Program-made: the position numbers and the translations under genes
Source: Ruegeria atlantica
Lineage (GTDB): Bacteria > Pseudomonadota > Alphaproteobacteria > Rhodobacterales > Rhodobacteraceae
Assembly: GCF_001458195.1 (NCBI RefSeq)
Contig: NZ_CYPU01000023.1
Span: 62,001 to 126,000 of the forward strand
DNA: 64,000 nucleotides
Reading direction: 5' to 3'
Part shown: positions 36,460 through 45,546 of the stretch, one piece after another
How the letters are laid out: each line of letters opens with the position of its first letter
Position numbering within the stretch: the first letter of the stretch is position 1
The notes under the pieces: generated by a model
What the model was told of the DNA's origin: nothing
What the model saw: only the letters and a program-made list of their open reading frames with translations
Databases searched by the model: none

Positions 36460-37513
36460 AAAGGTACTGGGATGGCTCGGACGACCCTTACGGTCCGAGC
36501 ATTCCGCCGAGGCGCTTCACCGCGAGCCCGTCAGCCACGTGATTATCTTGGACGGCACCATGTCGACGTTGGAGCCGGGCTATGAAACCCATGCGGGCCA
36601 GACCCTGCGACTATGCCGCGAAATGGGCAGCAAAGTGTCCGTCTTTTACGAATCTGGTGTGCAATGGGAAAACTGGAAGTCCTCGCTGGACGTGATGATG
36701 GGGCGGGGCATCAACCGCCAGATCCGCCGCGCATATGGCTATCTCGCTTCACGCTACAAACCCGGCGACCGTATCTATTTCATCGGCTATTCACGCGGCG
36801 CTTACGGTGTGCGCAGCTTGGCTGGTGTGATTGACATGATCGGTCTGCTCAAGGCCGAACATGCCACTGTGCGCAACATCAAACAGGCCTACCGGCACTA
36901 TGAATGCAATGCCAGCGGGTCGGCTGCGGCCGAGTTCCGGAGGCAATTTTGTCACGAAGATGTGGCGATTGAGATGGTTGGCGTCTGGGATACGGTCAAA
37001 GCGCTGGGCATGCGTCTGCCGCTACTGTGGCGCTGGGCCGAGGAGCGTCACGCCTTTCACACCCACCAGCTTGGACCGGCGACGCGCCACGGGTACCACG
37101 CAATGGCACTGGACGAGACTCGCGAAGTGTTTGAGCCGGTCTTGTGGAAATGTACGCCCGAATTCAAAGGCCATGTCGAACAAGTTTGGTTCCGTGGCAC
37201 TCACGGTGATGTGGGTGGCCAGTTGAACGGCTTTGAAGAGGCCCGTCCCCTCAGCAACATTTCTCTGGTCTGGATGCTGGATAAGGCAGAACTGCATGGT
37301 CTTCCGCTACCTGAGGGTTGGCGTGATCGGTTCCCGACGGATACCTCCGCCCGTTCTGTCGGAACCTGGCGTGGCTGGGGCAAGATTTTCCTACTGCGCA
37401 AGCACCGCAAGGTGGGCCGCGACCGGTCAGAGAAGCTCCATGTCTCAGTCTCGCCGGATGAGTTACCACGCTGGGTACCAATGCCGGATTTGCCGTCGCA
37501 TCCGGCGCAGTAG
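36437..37513 (+). CDS. DUF2235 (Tle1-type alpha/beta hydrolase) protein
   Basis: A 358-residue protein of the DUF2235 family, an alpha/beta-hydrolase-like group that includes type VI secretion phospholipase effectors of the Tle1 class. The nucleophile motif is GYSRGAYGVRSLAG at about residues 117-130 (G-x-S-x-G), the early HVIILDGTMST is the family's first strand, and VWFRGTHGDVGGQ (about 249-261) holds the later conserved His-Asp. No type VI genes are nearby, so a housekeeping or lipid role is as likely. It begins inside the molybdenum-enzyme gene, so the two are translated together, which is an odd pairing. It is convergent with the membrane protein gene 3 bases away. Confidence 0.82.
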   Translation: MVLSRLSRKVLGWLGRPLRSEHSAEALHREPVSHVIILDGTMSTLEPGYETHAGQTLRLCREMGSKVSVFYESGVQWENWKSSLDVMMGRGINRQIRRAYGYLASRYKPGDRIYFIGYSRGAYGVRSLAGVIDMIGLLKAEHATVRNIKQAYRHYECNASGSAAAEFRRQFCHEDVAIEMVGVWDTVKALGMRLPLLWRWAEERHAFHTHQLGPATRHGYHAMALDETREVFEPVLWKCTPEFKGHVEQVWFRGTHGDVGGQLNGFEEARPLSNISLVWMLDKAELHGLPLPEGWRDRFPTDTSARSVGTWRGWGKIFLLRKHRKVGRDRSEKLHVSVSPDELPRWVPMPDLPSHPAQ

Positions 37514-37516
37514 AAC

Positions 37517-38260
37517 TTACTTTGCGCCGCAGACGTTTCTGACCGGTTCGATCAGTGCTTCCGGGCGTTCTACAAGATCGAATCGCCAATGTCTTGGAGA
37601 CCAATTGTAAACCCTTTGATCGTCCGGATGATCTACGATCATCAAACCGTGAAAGTACCATTCAGACGTCGATTTGTACCCGGTTTTTGTTGTGTAGAAT
37701 GAGAATCCACGTAGCTCGTGCAGGGTTTCGATCGGAGAATTCTCTGAATGCTCGGCGATGCAATAGGGTGAACCGTCCGCGATCAACCGTGCTTGAAACA
37801 AGAGCATCGGAATCGTCAGCAGGGACCAGAGCGCGATCAGAGTCGAGATCGATATCCCGATTTTCGCAGTCCGTGATGGATTTGGTTTCCCATCACGACC
37901 CGACCAAATGAGAAAGCTCGATGCAATCGCGATCGTTAAGCTGATCCCATGCAATAGCTGAGTGTCCGAAAATAAGGCGAGCACGCCGGATGCCAGTGTC
38001 AGCAGTAGTCCAATCACTACTGACGAGATCGCCAGAAATACTGCTAGAAGACGCGGGATTGGACACATCCCCAGCAAGGCAAGTCCACCAATGCACATGG
38101 GTGCGGCTGGGATGAGCCAAACGAGCAGAAACAAGCCTTGAATGAACAATAAGAGGGCTTTTCTGTCCGTGTTTGGTTCGAACAATTGCGGATCTAACGG
38201 CTGCATGTAGGCAATAAAGATCAGCACAGCATAGGCGAAGAATAGGACTTTGTATCTCAA
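37517..38260 (-). CDS. Membrane protein of unknown function
   Basis: A 247-residue protein with five or six hydrophobic segments: residues 5-20, 36-53, 55-92 (two), 103-117 and 132-157. It then has a C-terminal soluble domain of about 85 residues (RLIADGSPYCIAEHSENSP, YKSTSEWYFHGLMIV, NWSPRHWRFDLVERPEA) that probably faces the periplasm. I recognise no family. The sequence is visibly AT-richer than its neighbours, with more A/T-ending codons, which suggests later acquisition. It is followed in the same direction by nothing but the convergent DUF2235 gene; gcrA lies upstream on the same strand with its own terminator between. Confidence 0.65.
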   Translation of the reverse strand: MRYKVLFFAYAVLIFIAYMQPLDPQLFEPNTDRKALLLFIQGLFLLVWLIPAAPMCIGGLALLGMCPIPRLLAVFLAISSVVIGLLLTLASGVLALFSDTQLLHGISLTIAIASSFLIWSGRDGKPNPSRTAKIGISISTLIALWSLLTIPMLLFQARLIADGSPYCIAEHSENSPIETLHELRGFSFYTTKTGYKSTSEWYFHGLMIVDHPDDQRVYNWSPRHWRFDLVERPEALIEPVRNVCGAK

Positions 38261-38298
38261 TCTTGGTGGAATAGCAGAATCTCTCTGGTCAAAAAATG

Positions 38299-38330
38299 AC
38301 TGACCACCCGCCTTTCGATGGGTGGTCAGT
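38299..38330 (-). terminator. Rho-independent terminator of gcrA
   Basis: A perfect 11-bp stem, ACTGACCACCC (38299-38309) with GGGTGGTCAGT (38320-38330), has a 10-base loop. On the minus strand it lies 56 bases after the gcrA stop and leads into CATTTTTTGAC. Confidence 0.88.
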
Positions 38331-38385
38331 TAAGAAAACAAGTCGCTCGTGTCACACTAAGAGACCAGCGCGCACGCCTTAGAGT

Positions 38386-38961
38386 TTACCGCCGCCGTTC
38401 GCGACGCGAGCTCATTGGCTGGAAGGCTACGCCAACATGCGCTTCGCAATAAGGTTTACCCGCTTCAACCGGCAGGCCGCAGAACCAGAAATCCTCGGTC
38501 GCGGGGTCGCCTACGGGCCATTTGCAGGTCTTCTCGGTCAGTTCCATCAGCGTCAGCTTCTTGGCCTTCTTCTCGATCTCGTTGACCTTAGCCAGCGCCT
38601 CGGGGCTGATTTCGTTGGCCGAAGGTTGCGGCGGCAGTGGCTGACCCGCCGGGATGATCTGGCGGCGCGCCGGAACGGCCGGTTTTGTCTCGGCTGCAGG
38701 TGCCGGCGTTGGGCGCGCCGGTTCGGTCTTAGGCGCGGGCCTTGGCTTGGCCTCGGCCTTGGGCGCGGGTGCCGGTTTGTCTTTAGGTTCGGATTTGGCC
38801 GGAGAGGCACCGGTTGCGCGGTTCGACAGGCCCAGACGGTGCACCTTGCCGATCACCGCATTGCGGGTTACGCCGCCCAGTTCCTTGGCGATCTGGCTGG
38901 CCGACTGGCCCTCGCCCCACATTTTTTTCAGCAGTTCTACGCGCTCGTCAGTCCAGGACAT
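38386..38961 (-). CDS. gcrA: GcrA family cell cycle regulator
   Basis: A 191-residue alphaproteobacterial transcription factor. In Caulobacter, GcrA binds sigma-70 and methylated GANTC sites to activate cell-cycle genes. The N-terminal helix-turn-helix (MSWTDERVELLKKMWGEGQ then ELGGVTRNAVIGKVHRLGLS, residues 1-45) is nearly identical to the family. A long Pro/Ala/Lys-rich linker follows (about 50-115), then the C-terminal sigma-interacting domain with CKWPVGDPATEDFWFCGLP and YCEAHVGVAF. The ATG at 38961 has GAAAGG 6 bases upstream; one codon earlier is also ATG. The gene sits alone between terminators. Confidence 0.94.
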   Translation of the reverse strand: MSWTDERVELLKKMWGEGQSASQIAKELGGVTRNAVIGKVHRLGLSNRATGASPAKSEPKDKPAPAPKAEAKPRPAPKTEPARPTPAPAAETKPAVPARRQIIPAGQPLPPQPSANEISPEALAKVNEIEKKAKKLTLMELTEKTCKWPVGDPATEDFWFCGLPVEAGKPYCEAHVGVAFQPMSSRRERRR

Positions 38962-39087
38962 CATTTGCCTTTCAAAAGCGGAAAGCGGCCCTGGATTCAG
39001 GCCGCCTTGGGAATTCGTCTCAGCCCCCTATTTTAATCACTGCGAGCCGAGTTACAAGCGGTTCTCGAATCAGGATGAGGGCAGGTG

Positions 39088-39891
39088 ATGCAGATTTCCG
39101 CAGATCAGAGCGAACGGCGTTTCGGAACAGTAAACTGGATGGGGCTTTACACGCTGGCCCAGCGTGAAACACTGCGGTTTCTGGCGGTCTGGACGCAAAC
39201 CCTGTTGGCGCCGCTTGTGACGGCCGGGCTGTTCCTGCTGATCTTCAATATCGCCATAGGTCCGGGGCGTCCGGATGTGATGGGGGTGCCGTTCCTGACC
39301 TTTCTGGCGCCCGGCATTATGATGATGACCGTGATCCAGAATGCGTTCGCCAACACTTCTTCGTCGATGGTGATCGCCAAAGTGCAGGGAAACATCGTCG
39401 ATACGTTGATGCCGCCTTTATCACCGCTTGAGATCCTGTTGGGCTATCTGGCCGGTGGCGTCGCACGCGGCGTTCTGATCGCTTGTGTGGTTGCGGTCGC
39501 ACTTGCGCTGGTTTTGGGCATATACCCGCAAAACCCGTTGTTTGCCCTGCTTTTTGTAGTTCTGGGTGGCGCATTCATGGGGGCCTTAGGTCTGTTCGCC
39601 GGTATTTTTGCCAACAAGTTTGATCAGATGGCGGCCATCACGAATTTCATCGTGACACCATTGGCTTTCCTGTCGGGTACGTTTTACTCGGTCCAGGCGC
39701 TGCCTCCGATCCTGAACCGCCTGAGTCATGTGAACCCGGTTTTCTATCTGATCGACGGCTTGCGCTATGGGATGATCGGCGTGTCCGACAGCTCACCCTG
39801 GTTGGGTATTGCGGTATGCACCGGTGCCACGCTGCTGGTCGGTGCGCTGACCTGGCAGATGCTGCGAACGGGGTATCGCCTTAAGGCTTAA
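39088..39891 (+). CDS. ABC-2 type transporter permease
   Basis: A 267-residue inner-membrane permease with six hydrophobic segments, of the ABC-2 export group (NodJ/YadH-like). The conserved parts are FLTFLAPGIMMMTVIQNAFANTS-type TM2 region (residues about 70-92, in part) and the C-terminal TPLAFLSGTFYSVQALP and LSHVNPVFYLIDGLRYG. It needs an ATP-binding partner, but the flanking genes are gcrA and an MFS gene on the other strand, so the ATPase must be elsewhere. It probably exports a lipid, polysaccharide or drug. GAGGGCAGG precedes the start. The end overlaps the convergent MFS gene by 4 bases. Confidence 0.87.
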   Translation: MQISADQSERRFGTVNWMGLYTLAQRETLRFLAVWTQTLLAPLVTAGLFLLIFNIAIGPGRPDVMGVPFLTFLAPGIMMMTVIQNAFANTSSSMVIAKVQGNIVDTLMPPLSPLEILLGYLAGGVARGVLIACVVAVALALVLGIYPQNPLFALLFVVLGGAFMGALGLFAGIFANKFDQMAAITNFIVTPLAFLSGTFYSVQALPPILNRLSHVNPVFYLIDGLRYGMIGVSDSSPWLGIAVCTGATLLVGALTWQMLRTGYRLKA

Positions 39892-41123
39892 CCCGTCTCG
39901 GCCAGTGAACCGGGTTGAAAAGTCATTCTGGGCTTTCCCAATCGGGGGTGCAGATTTGCGGCCACGGCCCAGGCCCCGAACAGAGCTAACCCTCCGACCG
40001 CGAACACCCCGGCGACGGGTGAGATCAGAAGGACCAGTGATGCAACTCCGGGTGTCAGAATGCCGGAAACGTCGCGGTAGCTGGAGTAGATCGCTGACAT
40101 TTCAGTGCGTTCGGACGGTTTCACTGCCATGAGGAATGGCAGCCCTGCGCAAATGTCCAGAACGATCAGCCAGATGGACCCAAGAACCAACGCCGCAACC
40201 GCCGCGATCGGCCAACCTGCGATTGCCCCAGCAGTGACAAAGCAGGTTCCGCAGGCAGCAAAACCCACGCGGACTGCTGTGCGAATCGAACGCCCCTGCA
40301 CCCAGCGCAGAATAAGCGGAGCTGCGAACAGCATCGCGTTGGTGGTGGACAGAAGGATGCCACCCAGTTGCTCACCCAGCCCGTTTTGAATTGCGAAAAT
40401 GGGTAGATACACCACGTAGATCCACCAGCCGCAGGATCGGATCATGGCGAAAAGATATCCCGCGACCAGGCGGGGTTGCGCAAAGAAGCGTGGCAGAAAG
40501 GCCAGCGGGTTTTTTGCGGTGCCTCGCGCCTTGGTGATCAACTTGCCATTGCCCAACCGCATGCGCCAGAACTGGATCAGCATAACCGCACCTGCCAAGG
40601 CGCTGATGACAAAGGGGGCAGGGGCCCAGACCTCCAGCAGTAAGACGCCGGCCATCGGTCCGCCTGCCCAGCCCAGCGCGCTATAAAACATGCGGCTGGT
40701 CTCACATTTGCCCAGCTCGATTTTGCTGATGTAATCCAGGACATAAGCATTGAAGCAAATGAATGTGACCACTGTCGCGACCGTGTTCAGGGCAAGGGCA
40801 CCTACCACTGCCGCCGGGCTGCCCTCAATCGCCAGAAGGGCACCGCCGATGAACATGAGGCAACCAACAGTATACGCCCATCTGCGCGGTATGAAGCGGA
40901 TCAGGAACGGCACCATCAGCCCCGCAACCAACGAGATAACGCCGACCAGAAAATACAGGAATGATACCGAAGACGCATCACCCAATGCTCGGTACATGGC
41001 CAGTGGAAAGACCGATATCAGAATGCCGCGGACAATGGCCTCGAATCCGGCCAGGATGCCGAAATCGCGGACTGAAGGTGCTGGGGCATGGCGCACCCAT
41101 TCGGGGATACGGCGTTCGTGCAT
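39888..41123 (-). CDS. MFS transporter
   Basis: A 411-residue inner-membrane protein with about 12 hydrophobic segments and the usual central cytoplasmic loop (RLGNGKLITKARGTAKNPL, about 195-213). The inter-helix motif is weak: LIRFIPRRWAYTVG takes the place of the G-x-x-x-D-R-x-G-R-R loop. Substrate and direction cannot be told. It precedes the EamA gene's end by 112 bases on the same strand but the two are not clearly an operon, since EamA lies upstream in transcription order. Confidence 0.82.
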   Translation of the reverse strand: MHERRIPEWVRHAPAPSVRDFGILAGFEAIVRGILISVFPLAMYRALGDASSVSFLYFLVGVISLVAGLMVPFLIRFIPRRWAYTVGCLMFIGGALLAIEGSPAAVVGALALNTVATVVTFICFNAYVLDYISKIELGKCETSRMFYSALGWAGGPMAGVLLLEVWAPAPFVISALAGAVMLIQFWRMRLGNGKLITKARGTAKNPLAFLPRFFAQPRLVAGYLFAMIRSCGWWIYVVYLPIFAIQNGLGEQLGGILLSTTNAMLFAAPLILRWVQGRSIRTAVRVGFAACGTCFVTAGAIAGWPIAAVAALVLGSIWLIVLDICAGLPFLMAVKPSERTEMSAIYSSYRDVSGILTPGVASLVLLISPVAGVFAVGGLALFGAWAVAANLHPRLGKPRMTFQPGSLAETG

Positions 41124-41235
41124 GGGTAAACTCTCAAATCAACTGAGGTTACGTTGCGCCGGATCAATCCGCGTTCTTCCGGGTTTGCGACATACAGGTC
41201 GCCCCCGGCCCATGTCAGGAAAACTTTTTAGAGTT

Positions 41236-42120
41236 TCAGGCCTGCCGCGCCCGCGCTTCTCGCCAGACAAGAATAAGTCCGCCGGTCAAAATTATGGCTG
41301 AGCCGATCATGCTGATCCCGTCCGGAATCACGCCGAAAATCACGAAATCGTAGAAAGCGGCGAAAATCAGCGTCGCATAGCTGATTGGGGCAACAAATGA
41401 GGCATCCGCCCGGGCCATGCCGTTCACAAAACACGCCTGCGCGCAGGCCATCAGCGCGCCAATACCCGCCAGCGCTGCCCATTGTTCTAAAGTTGGCATC
41501 TGGAATACAAAGCTCACCGCGACAGAGGCAATCGTCAGGCCCATTGCGTTGTTGATCAGCAAGATCTGGATCGGGATTTCTCGACCCGAGAGTTTCTTGA
41601 TGAATATCAGCTCCATCCCGATGACTGCGGCTGCGGTCAGTGCCAACAGGGCTGCTGGCTGAAAGCTATCGGGTGTCGGGCGCAACAGTATCAGCGCCCC
41701 AGCCAGCGCCACCGCTGCCGCCAGCCAGCGCCAAGGGCCGACGCCTTCTTTCAGCAGCGGGATTGCCAACACCATTGCAAAGACCGGGTTCAGAAAGGAA
41801 ATCGCCGTCGCATCCGCGATCGGGATGAATGCCACCGAGGCGAACATCAGCGTAATACCGACCCAGCCGAAACTTGTACGCCCAATATGCAGCCCCCAAT
41901 GCGGACGTTGCAAGCGGGGCCGCATCACGCCTACGGCGGTGGCGATCACGATAAAGGCAAACAGAAACCGCCCATGACTGATCTGCATTGGATGCAGCGC
42001 AGGACCCAACGTGTCCGTTCCCAAGGCTTTGGCCAGCAGGGTGGTCCCGGCCAGCAACGCACTGGCGGCGGTGATCAGCACGGCCGCAAGAGGCGGATTG
42101 TGGGCTTTGGCGACAAACAT
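41236..42120 (-). CDS. DMT superfamily transporter (EamA family)
   Basis: A 294-residue inner-membrane protein with ten hydrophobic segments made of two EamA repeats (about residues 12-140 and 150-285). Typical parts are AISFLNPVFAMVLAIPLLKEGVG at the end of repeat one and the PISYATLIFAAFYDFVIFG segment in repeat two. EamA proteins export amino acids, cysteine derivatives or metabolites; the substrate is unknown. The 286 bases between it and argD carry no recognisable gene and should hold the divergent promoters. Confidence 0.9.
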   Translation of the reverse strand: MFVAKAHNPPLAAVLITAASALLAGTTLLAKALGTDTLGPALHPMQISHGRFLFAFIVIATAVGVMRPRLQRPHWGLHIGRTSFGWVGITLMFASVAFIPIADATAISFLNPVFAMVLAIPLLKEGVGPWRWLAAAVALAGALILLRPTPDSFQPAALLALTAAAVIGMELIFIKKLSGREIPIQILLINNAMGLTIASVAVSFVFQMPTLEQWAALAGIGALMACAQACFVNGMARADASFVAPISYATLIFAAFYDFVIFGVIPDGISMIGSAIILTGGLILVWREARARQA

Positions 42121-42406
42121 ATGTCAGCGGTGCGTCAGCGCATGTCAAATGGCAAGCGGCAAATGCGTCGACCCAAGTATTTTCGCTGGTTGCCAATTTC
42201 AGGGTTTTCAGATGCTTCGGGCAGCGCTATACGGCGGCTTATGATCAAAAACGCACATATCCTGCGACTCCGACGCTTCGCCGCGTAACCGGCCTCTTTG
42301 ATCTATTTGCGCTGTTCAAATCGGCGCAATTTCCACCAAATCAGTTGACGAACACAGGCCGAGTGTATCACTCACAAGGCTCAAACTACCTGAAAAGGAT
42401 GATCCC

Positions 42407-43609
42407 ATGATCCCGTCCGTTCTGCCGACCTATAACCGCGCGCCCCTGACTTTCGTGAAGGGTGAAGGCGCCTGGCTGACCGAGGCGGATGGCCGACGTT
42501 TTCTGGACCTGGGCGCTGGGATCGCCGTGAATGCGCTGGGCCATGCACATCCCGCACTGGTCAATGCCCTGACCGAGCAGGCGCACGCGCTGTGGCATGT
42601 TTCAAACCTTTACCACATCCCACAGCAGCAAGCCCTGGCAGACAAACTGGTCGAGCACACCTTTGCTGATACAGTTTTCTTTACAAACTCGGGCACAGAA
42701 TCTTGCGAACTGGCCGTGAAAATGGCCCGCAAGTACTTCTATGACAAGGATCAGCCTGAACGGGTCGAGATCATCACCTTTGATGGCTCGTTCCACGGCC
42801 GGTCGTCGGCTGGTATTGCCGCTGCCGGGTCTGAGAAGATGACCAAGGGCTTCGGTCCACTGCTGCCGGGCTTTGTTCATGTCACGTTTGGCGACCTCGA
42901 TGGCGTCACCAATGCGATCACCGATAAAACCGCCGCGATCATGATCGAACCCGTGCAGGGCGAGGGCGGCATCCGTCCGGTTCCAGACGCGGAACTCAAA
43001 GCCTTGCGCCAAATTTGCGATGACAACGGCCTGCTTTTGATCCTCGATGAGGTGCAATGTGGAGTAGGTCGTACCGGCAAGCTGTTCGCCCATGAATGGG
43101 CTGGAACTACCCCGGACATCATGATGGTCGCCAAAGGCATCGGCGGTGGCTTCCCTCTAGGGGCGGTTCTCGCCACGGAAGACGCCGCCAGCGGTATGAC
43201 GGCAGGCACGCATGGCTCTACCTATGGCGGCAACCCGCTAGGCTGTGCCGTGGGCTGCGCCGTTATTGATCAGGTGGCAACGCCTGCATTCCTGGAGGGC
43301 GTCAACCGCAAGGCCGGGATGCTGCGCCAGAAGCTCGAAGGGCTAATCGCCGAGCACCCGGAGGTCTTCGAAGAAGTGCGCGGAACAGGACTGATGCTGG
43401 GCCTGAAGTGCAAAGCGCCCAATATCGACATGGTCAACGCCGGCTATGATAATGAGGTCATTACCGTCCCCGCAGCCGATAACGTGATCCGCCTGCTTCC
43501 GCCGCTGACATTGACCGAGGATGACATCGCCCAGGCCGTGATCCGCCTCGACAAAGCCGCTGCGCAGGTCGAAGAGTCAATGGCTTCGGCTTACGACACA
43601 CCCGAATGA
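42407..43609 (+). CDS. argD: Acetylornithine aminotransferase
   Basis: A 400-residue class III PLP aminotransferase that converts N-acetylglutamate semialdehyde to acetylornithine in arginine synthesis, and may also serve lysine synthesis. Motifs: FTNSGTESCELAVKMARKY (cofactor phosphate), LILDEVQCGVGRTG, and the PLP lysine in MMVAKGIGGGFPLGA. AAGGATG precedes the ATG. argF begins 13 bases after the stop, giving an argDF operon, a usual arrangement in Rhodobacterales. Confidence 0.94.
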   Translation: MIPSVLPTYNRAPLTFVKGEGAWLTEADGRRFLDLGAGIAVNALGHAHPALVNALTEQAHALWHVSNLYHIPQQQALADKLVEHTFADTVFFTNSGTESCELAVKMARKYFYDKDQPERVEIITFDGSFHGRSSAGIAAAGSEKMTKGFGPLLPGFVHVTFGDLDGVTNAITDKTAAIMIEPVQGEGGIRPVPDAELKALRQICDDNGLLLILDEVQCGVGRTGKLFAHEWAGTTPDIMMVAKGIGGGFPLGAVLATEDAASGMTAGTHGSTYGGNPLGCAVGCAVIDQVATPAFLEGVNRKAGMLRQKLEGLIAEHPEVFEEVRGTGLMLGLKCKAPNIDMVNAGYDNEVITVPAADNVIRLLPPLTLTEDDIAQAVIRLDKAAAQVEESMASAYDTPE

Positions 43610-43622
43610 AAAGTGAACTGAA

Positions 43623-44549
43623 ATGAACCATTTCCTCGATATCCATAAAACCGACGCGGGCGATCTGCGGACCATGATTGATCAGGCGGGTGCTATGAAA
43701 CAGGCGCGCCTGGGCCGCCCAAAGGCAGCACTTGACGACGAACAGCCTCTGAAAGACCGCATGGTCGCGCTGATCTTCGAAAAACCATCCACCAGAACGC
43801 GCGTGTCCTTTGACGTGGGCGTGCGCCAGATGGGCGGGCAGACCATGGTGCTGTCGGGCAAGGATATGCAACTGGGCCACGGCGAAACCATCGCCGACAC
43901 CGCCCGCGTCCTGTCGCGCTATGTCGACATGATCATGATCCGGACCTTCGATGAGACCATTCTGACCGAGATGTCGGAATACTCGGACGTGCCAGTCATC
44001 AACGGCCTGACTGACCGCACCCATCCCTGCCAGATCATGGCGGATGTGCTGACGTTTGAGGAACACCGCGGCCCGATTGCAGGCAAGAAAGTAGTCTGGA
44101 CCGGCGACGGCAACAATGTTTGCGCGTCGTTCCTGCATGCCGCGGGGCAGTTTGGGTTCGATTTCACCTTCACCGGCCCGGCCCAGCTTGATCCGGAAGA
44201 AGAGTTTATGGGGCTTGCCCGTCAAAAGGGCTCGAAAATCGTGGTCGAACGAGACCCGTATAAAGCGGTTGAGGGTGCCGATCTGGTGGTCGCCGATACC
44301 TGGGTTTCAATGCACGATTCCCAGTCCGCCAAGGAACGTCGCCACAACATGCTGCGCCCCTATCAGGTCAACGCCGAGCTGATGTCACATGCAAAATCGG
44401 ACGCGCTGTTCATGCACTGCTTGCCTGCCCACCGCGAAGAAGAAGCGACATCCGAAGTGATGGACGGCCCCAACTCAGTCATCTTCGACGAGGCCGAAAA
44501 CCGTCTGCACGCGCAAAAGGCTGTGATGCGCTGGTGTCTGGGCGTCTGA
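43623..44549 (+). CDS. argF: Ornithine carbamoyltransferase
   Basis: A 308-residue enzyme that makes citrulline from ornithine and carbamoyl phosphate. Carbamoyl-phosphate binding is shown by [15 protein letters not shown] (S-T-R-T-R, about residues 53-57 of the motif), HPCQIMAD is conserved, and the ornithine site has FMHCLPAHR near the C terminus. It is coupled to argD upstream and is followed after 12 bases by a small tautomerase gene that may be in the same transcript. Confidence 0.96.
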   Translation: MNHFLDIHKTDAGDLRTMIDQAGAMKQARLGRPKAALDDEQPLKDRMVALIFEKPSTRTRVSFDVGVRQMGGQTMVLSGKDMQLGHGETIADTARVLSRYVDMIMIRTFDETILTEMSEYSDVPVINGLTDRTHPCQIMADVLTFEEHRGPIAGKKVVWTGDGNNVCASFLHAAGQFGFDFTFTGPAQLDPEEEFMGLARQKGSKIVVERDPYKAVEGADLVVADTWVSMHDSQSAKERRHNMLRPYQVNAELMSHAKSDALFMHCLPAHREEEATSEVMDGPNSVIFDEAENRLHAQKAVMRWCLGV

Positions 44550-44561
44550 ACGGAGTCCATC

Positions 44562-44909
44562 ATGCCCCATGTCACATTGGAGTTTTCGAAAGGCATAGAG
44601 CAGATCCATGATGTTCAGGCAATTTGCGATCAGCTATTTGCCTTGCTGGCTGAACATCGTGAATTCGACGCTGAAACGATAAAAGTCCGCGCCATTCCGA
44701 TAGAATACTACCGTATCGGCACTGATCCCCAGAGCTTTGTCCACGCCACGCTTCTGCTGATGCAGGGTCGTGACGAGGCGACGCGCTCTGAGCTTAACGC
44801 GGCCATACTGGAGTTTCTGTCGGCGGCCTTGCCCGAGGTTGGCAGCATCACAGTGCAAGACGTTCAGATGAACCGCACTTCCTACGTTAAACGGCTGGCC
44901 GGGCCATAG
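44562..44909 (+). CDS. 5-carboxymethyl-2-hydroxymuconate isomerase-like tautomerase
   Basis: A 115-residue protein of the CHMI branch of the tautomerase superfamily. It begins MPHVTLEFSKG with the catalytic Pro2 exposed after Met removal, and the C-terminal half RSELNAAILEFLSAALPE repeats the fold. CHMI acts in homoprotocatechuate breakdown, but no such pathway genes are near; here it follows argF closely and may act on another keto-enol compound. GGAGT precedes the ATG. Confidence 0.85.
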   Translation: MPHVTLEFSKGIEQIHDVQAICDQLFALLAEHREFDAETIKVRAIPIEYYRIGTDPQSFVHATLLLMQGRDEATRSELNAAILEFLSAALPEVGSITVQDVQMNRTSYVKRLAGP

Positions 44910-44941
44910 CCAGTGTCCGGTTGTCACAGATCCTGTGTTGT

Positions 44942-45541
44942 TCAGGTGGGTCGCCTGATATCCCAAATCTGAAATTTGGCGAGCGTCGCGACGCTCGCCA
45001 ACACGACCAGACCGCACAACACCCACTTGGTCATGACCTCCATGGTACCTTCAATCATCAGGGCATGTACGACACTGCCAATAATGGTGATGATCGCAAG
45101 GCTCGCATGACCCAACCTCCAGACGCGAAACCTTAAGCCAAGGCGCTTGCGAGAAAGACCTAGAAACGCGGCTCCGAACGCGGCCCACAGCGCAATCACA
45201 CCCCAAGCCGAAAACGGTGTCGGTGAAACAAATAACAGAGCGTCAATAACGTCGGGCGGGCTGGTGATCCACAAACCACCGACATGGATCAGAATGGCTG
45301 CAACTAATGCTAGCCCACACCACCTATGCCAATGGCGGCTGGCAACCGGGGTCAGCCCTGGCAACAAACGGCCCGCAAGTAGCGGCTGCATCAACAGCAG
45401 GCACATTGAAATAACACCGGCAAATCCGGCCGTGATGTAGATCGGTTCACGCCATGCCAGCTGAGGGCTCGCCGCAGCCGCGATAATCGGTACGGCCATG
45501 GCAAGGATCACAAAGGTCCAGATTACTAGGCTTCGACGCAC
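44942..45541 (-). CDS. Ferric-reductase-like transmembrane haem protein
   Basis: A 199-residue inner-membrane protein with six hydrophobic segments and the ferric reductase/MsrQ-like domain. Paired histidines fit two b haems: SRHWHRWCG with LIHVGGLW (about residues 68-90), and RLGHASL with VVHALMIEG (about 141-160). There are no FAD/NADPH domains, so it would pass electrons across the membrane to a partner. The partner is probably the Tat-exported protein encoded 5 bases upstream in the same operon. It starts at GTG 45541. Confidence 0.82.
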   Translation of the reverse strand: MRRSLVIWTFVILAMAVPIIAAAASPQLAWREPIYITAGFAGVISMCLLLMQPLLAGRLLPGLTPVASRHWHRWCGLALVAAILIHVGGLWITSPPDVIDALLFVSPTPFSAWGVIALWAAFGAAFLGLSRKRLGLRFRVWRLGHASLAIITIIGSVVHALMIEGTMEVMTKWVLCGLVVLASVATLAKFQIWDIRRPT

Positions 45542-45546
45542 TGTCG

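Noticed and set aside
42121-42406. Short open frames ahead of argD
   Set aside because: They carry no ribosome site, and their translations are Arg-rich without pattern; the stretch is read as the promoter region between the EamA gene and argD.
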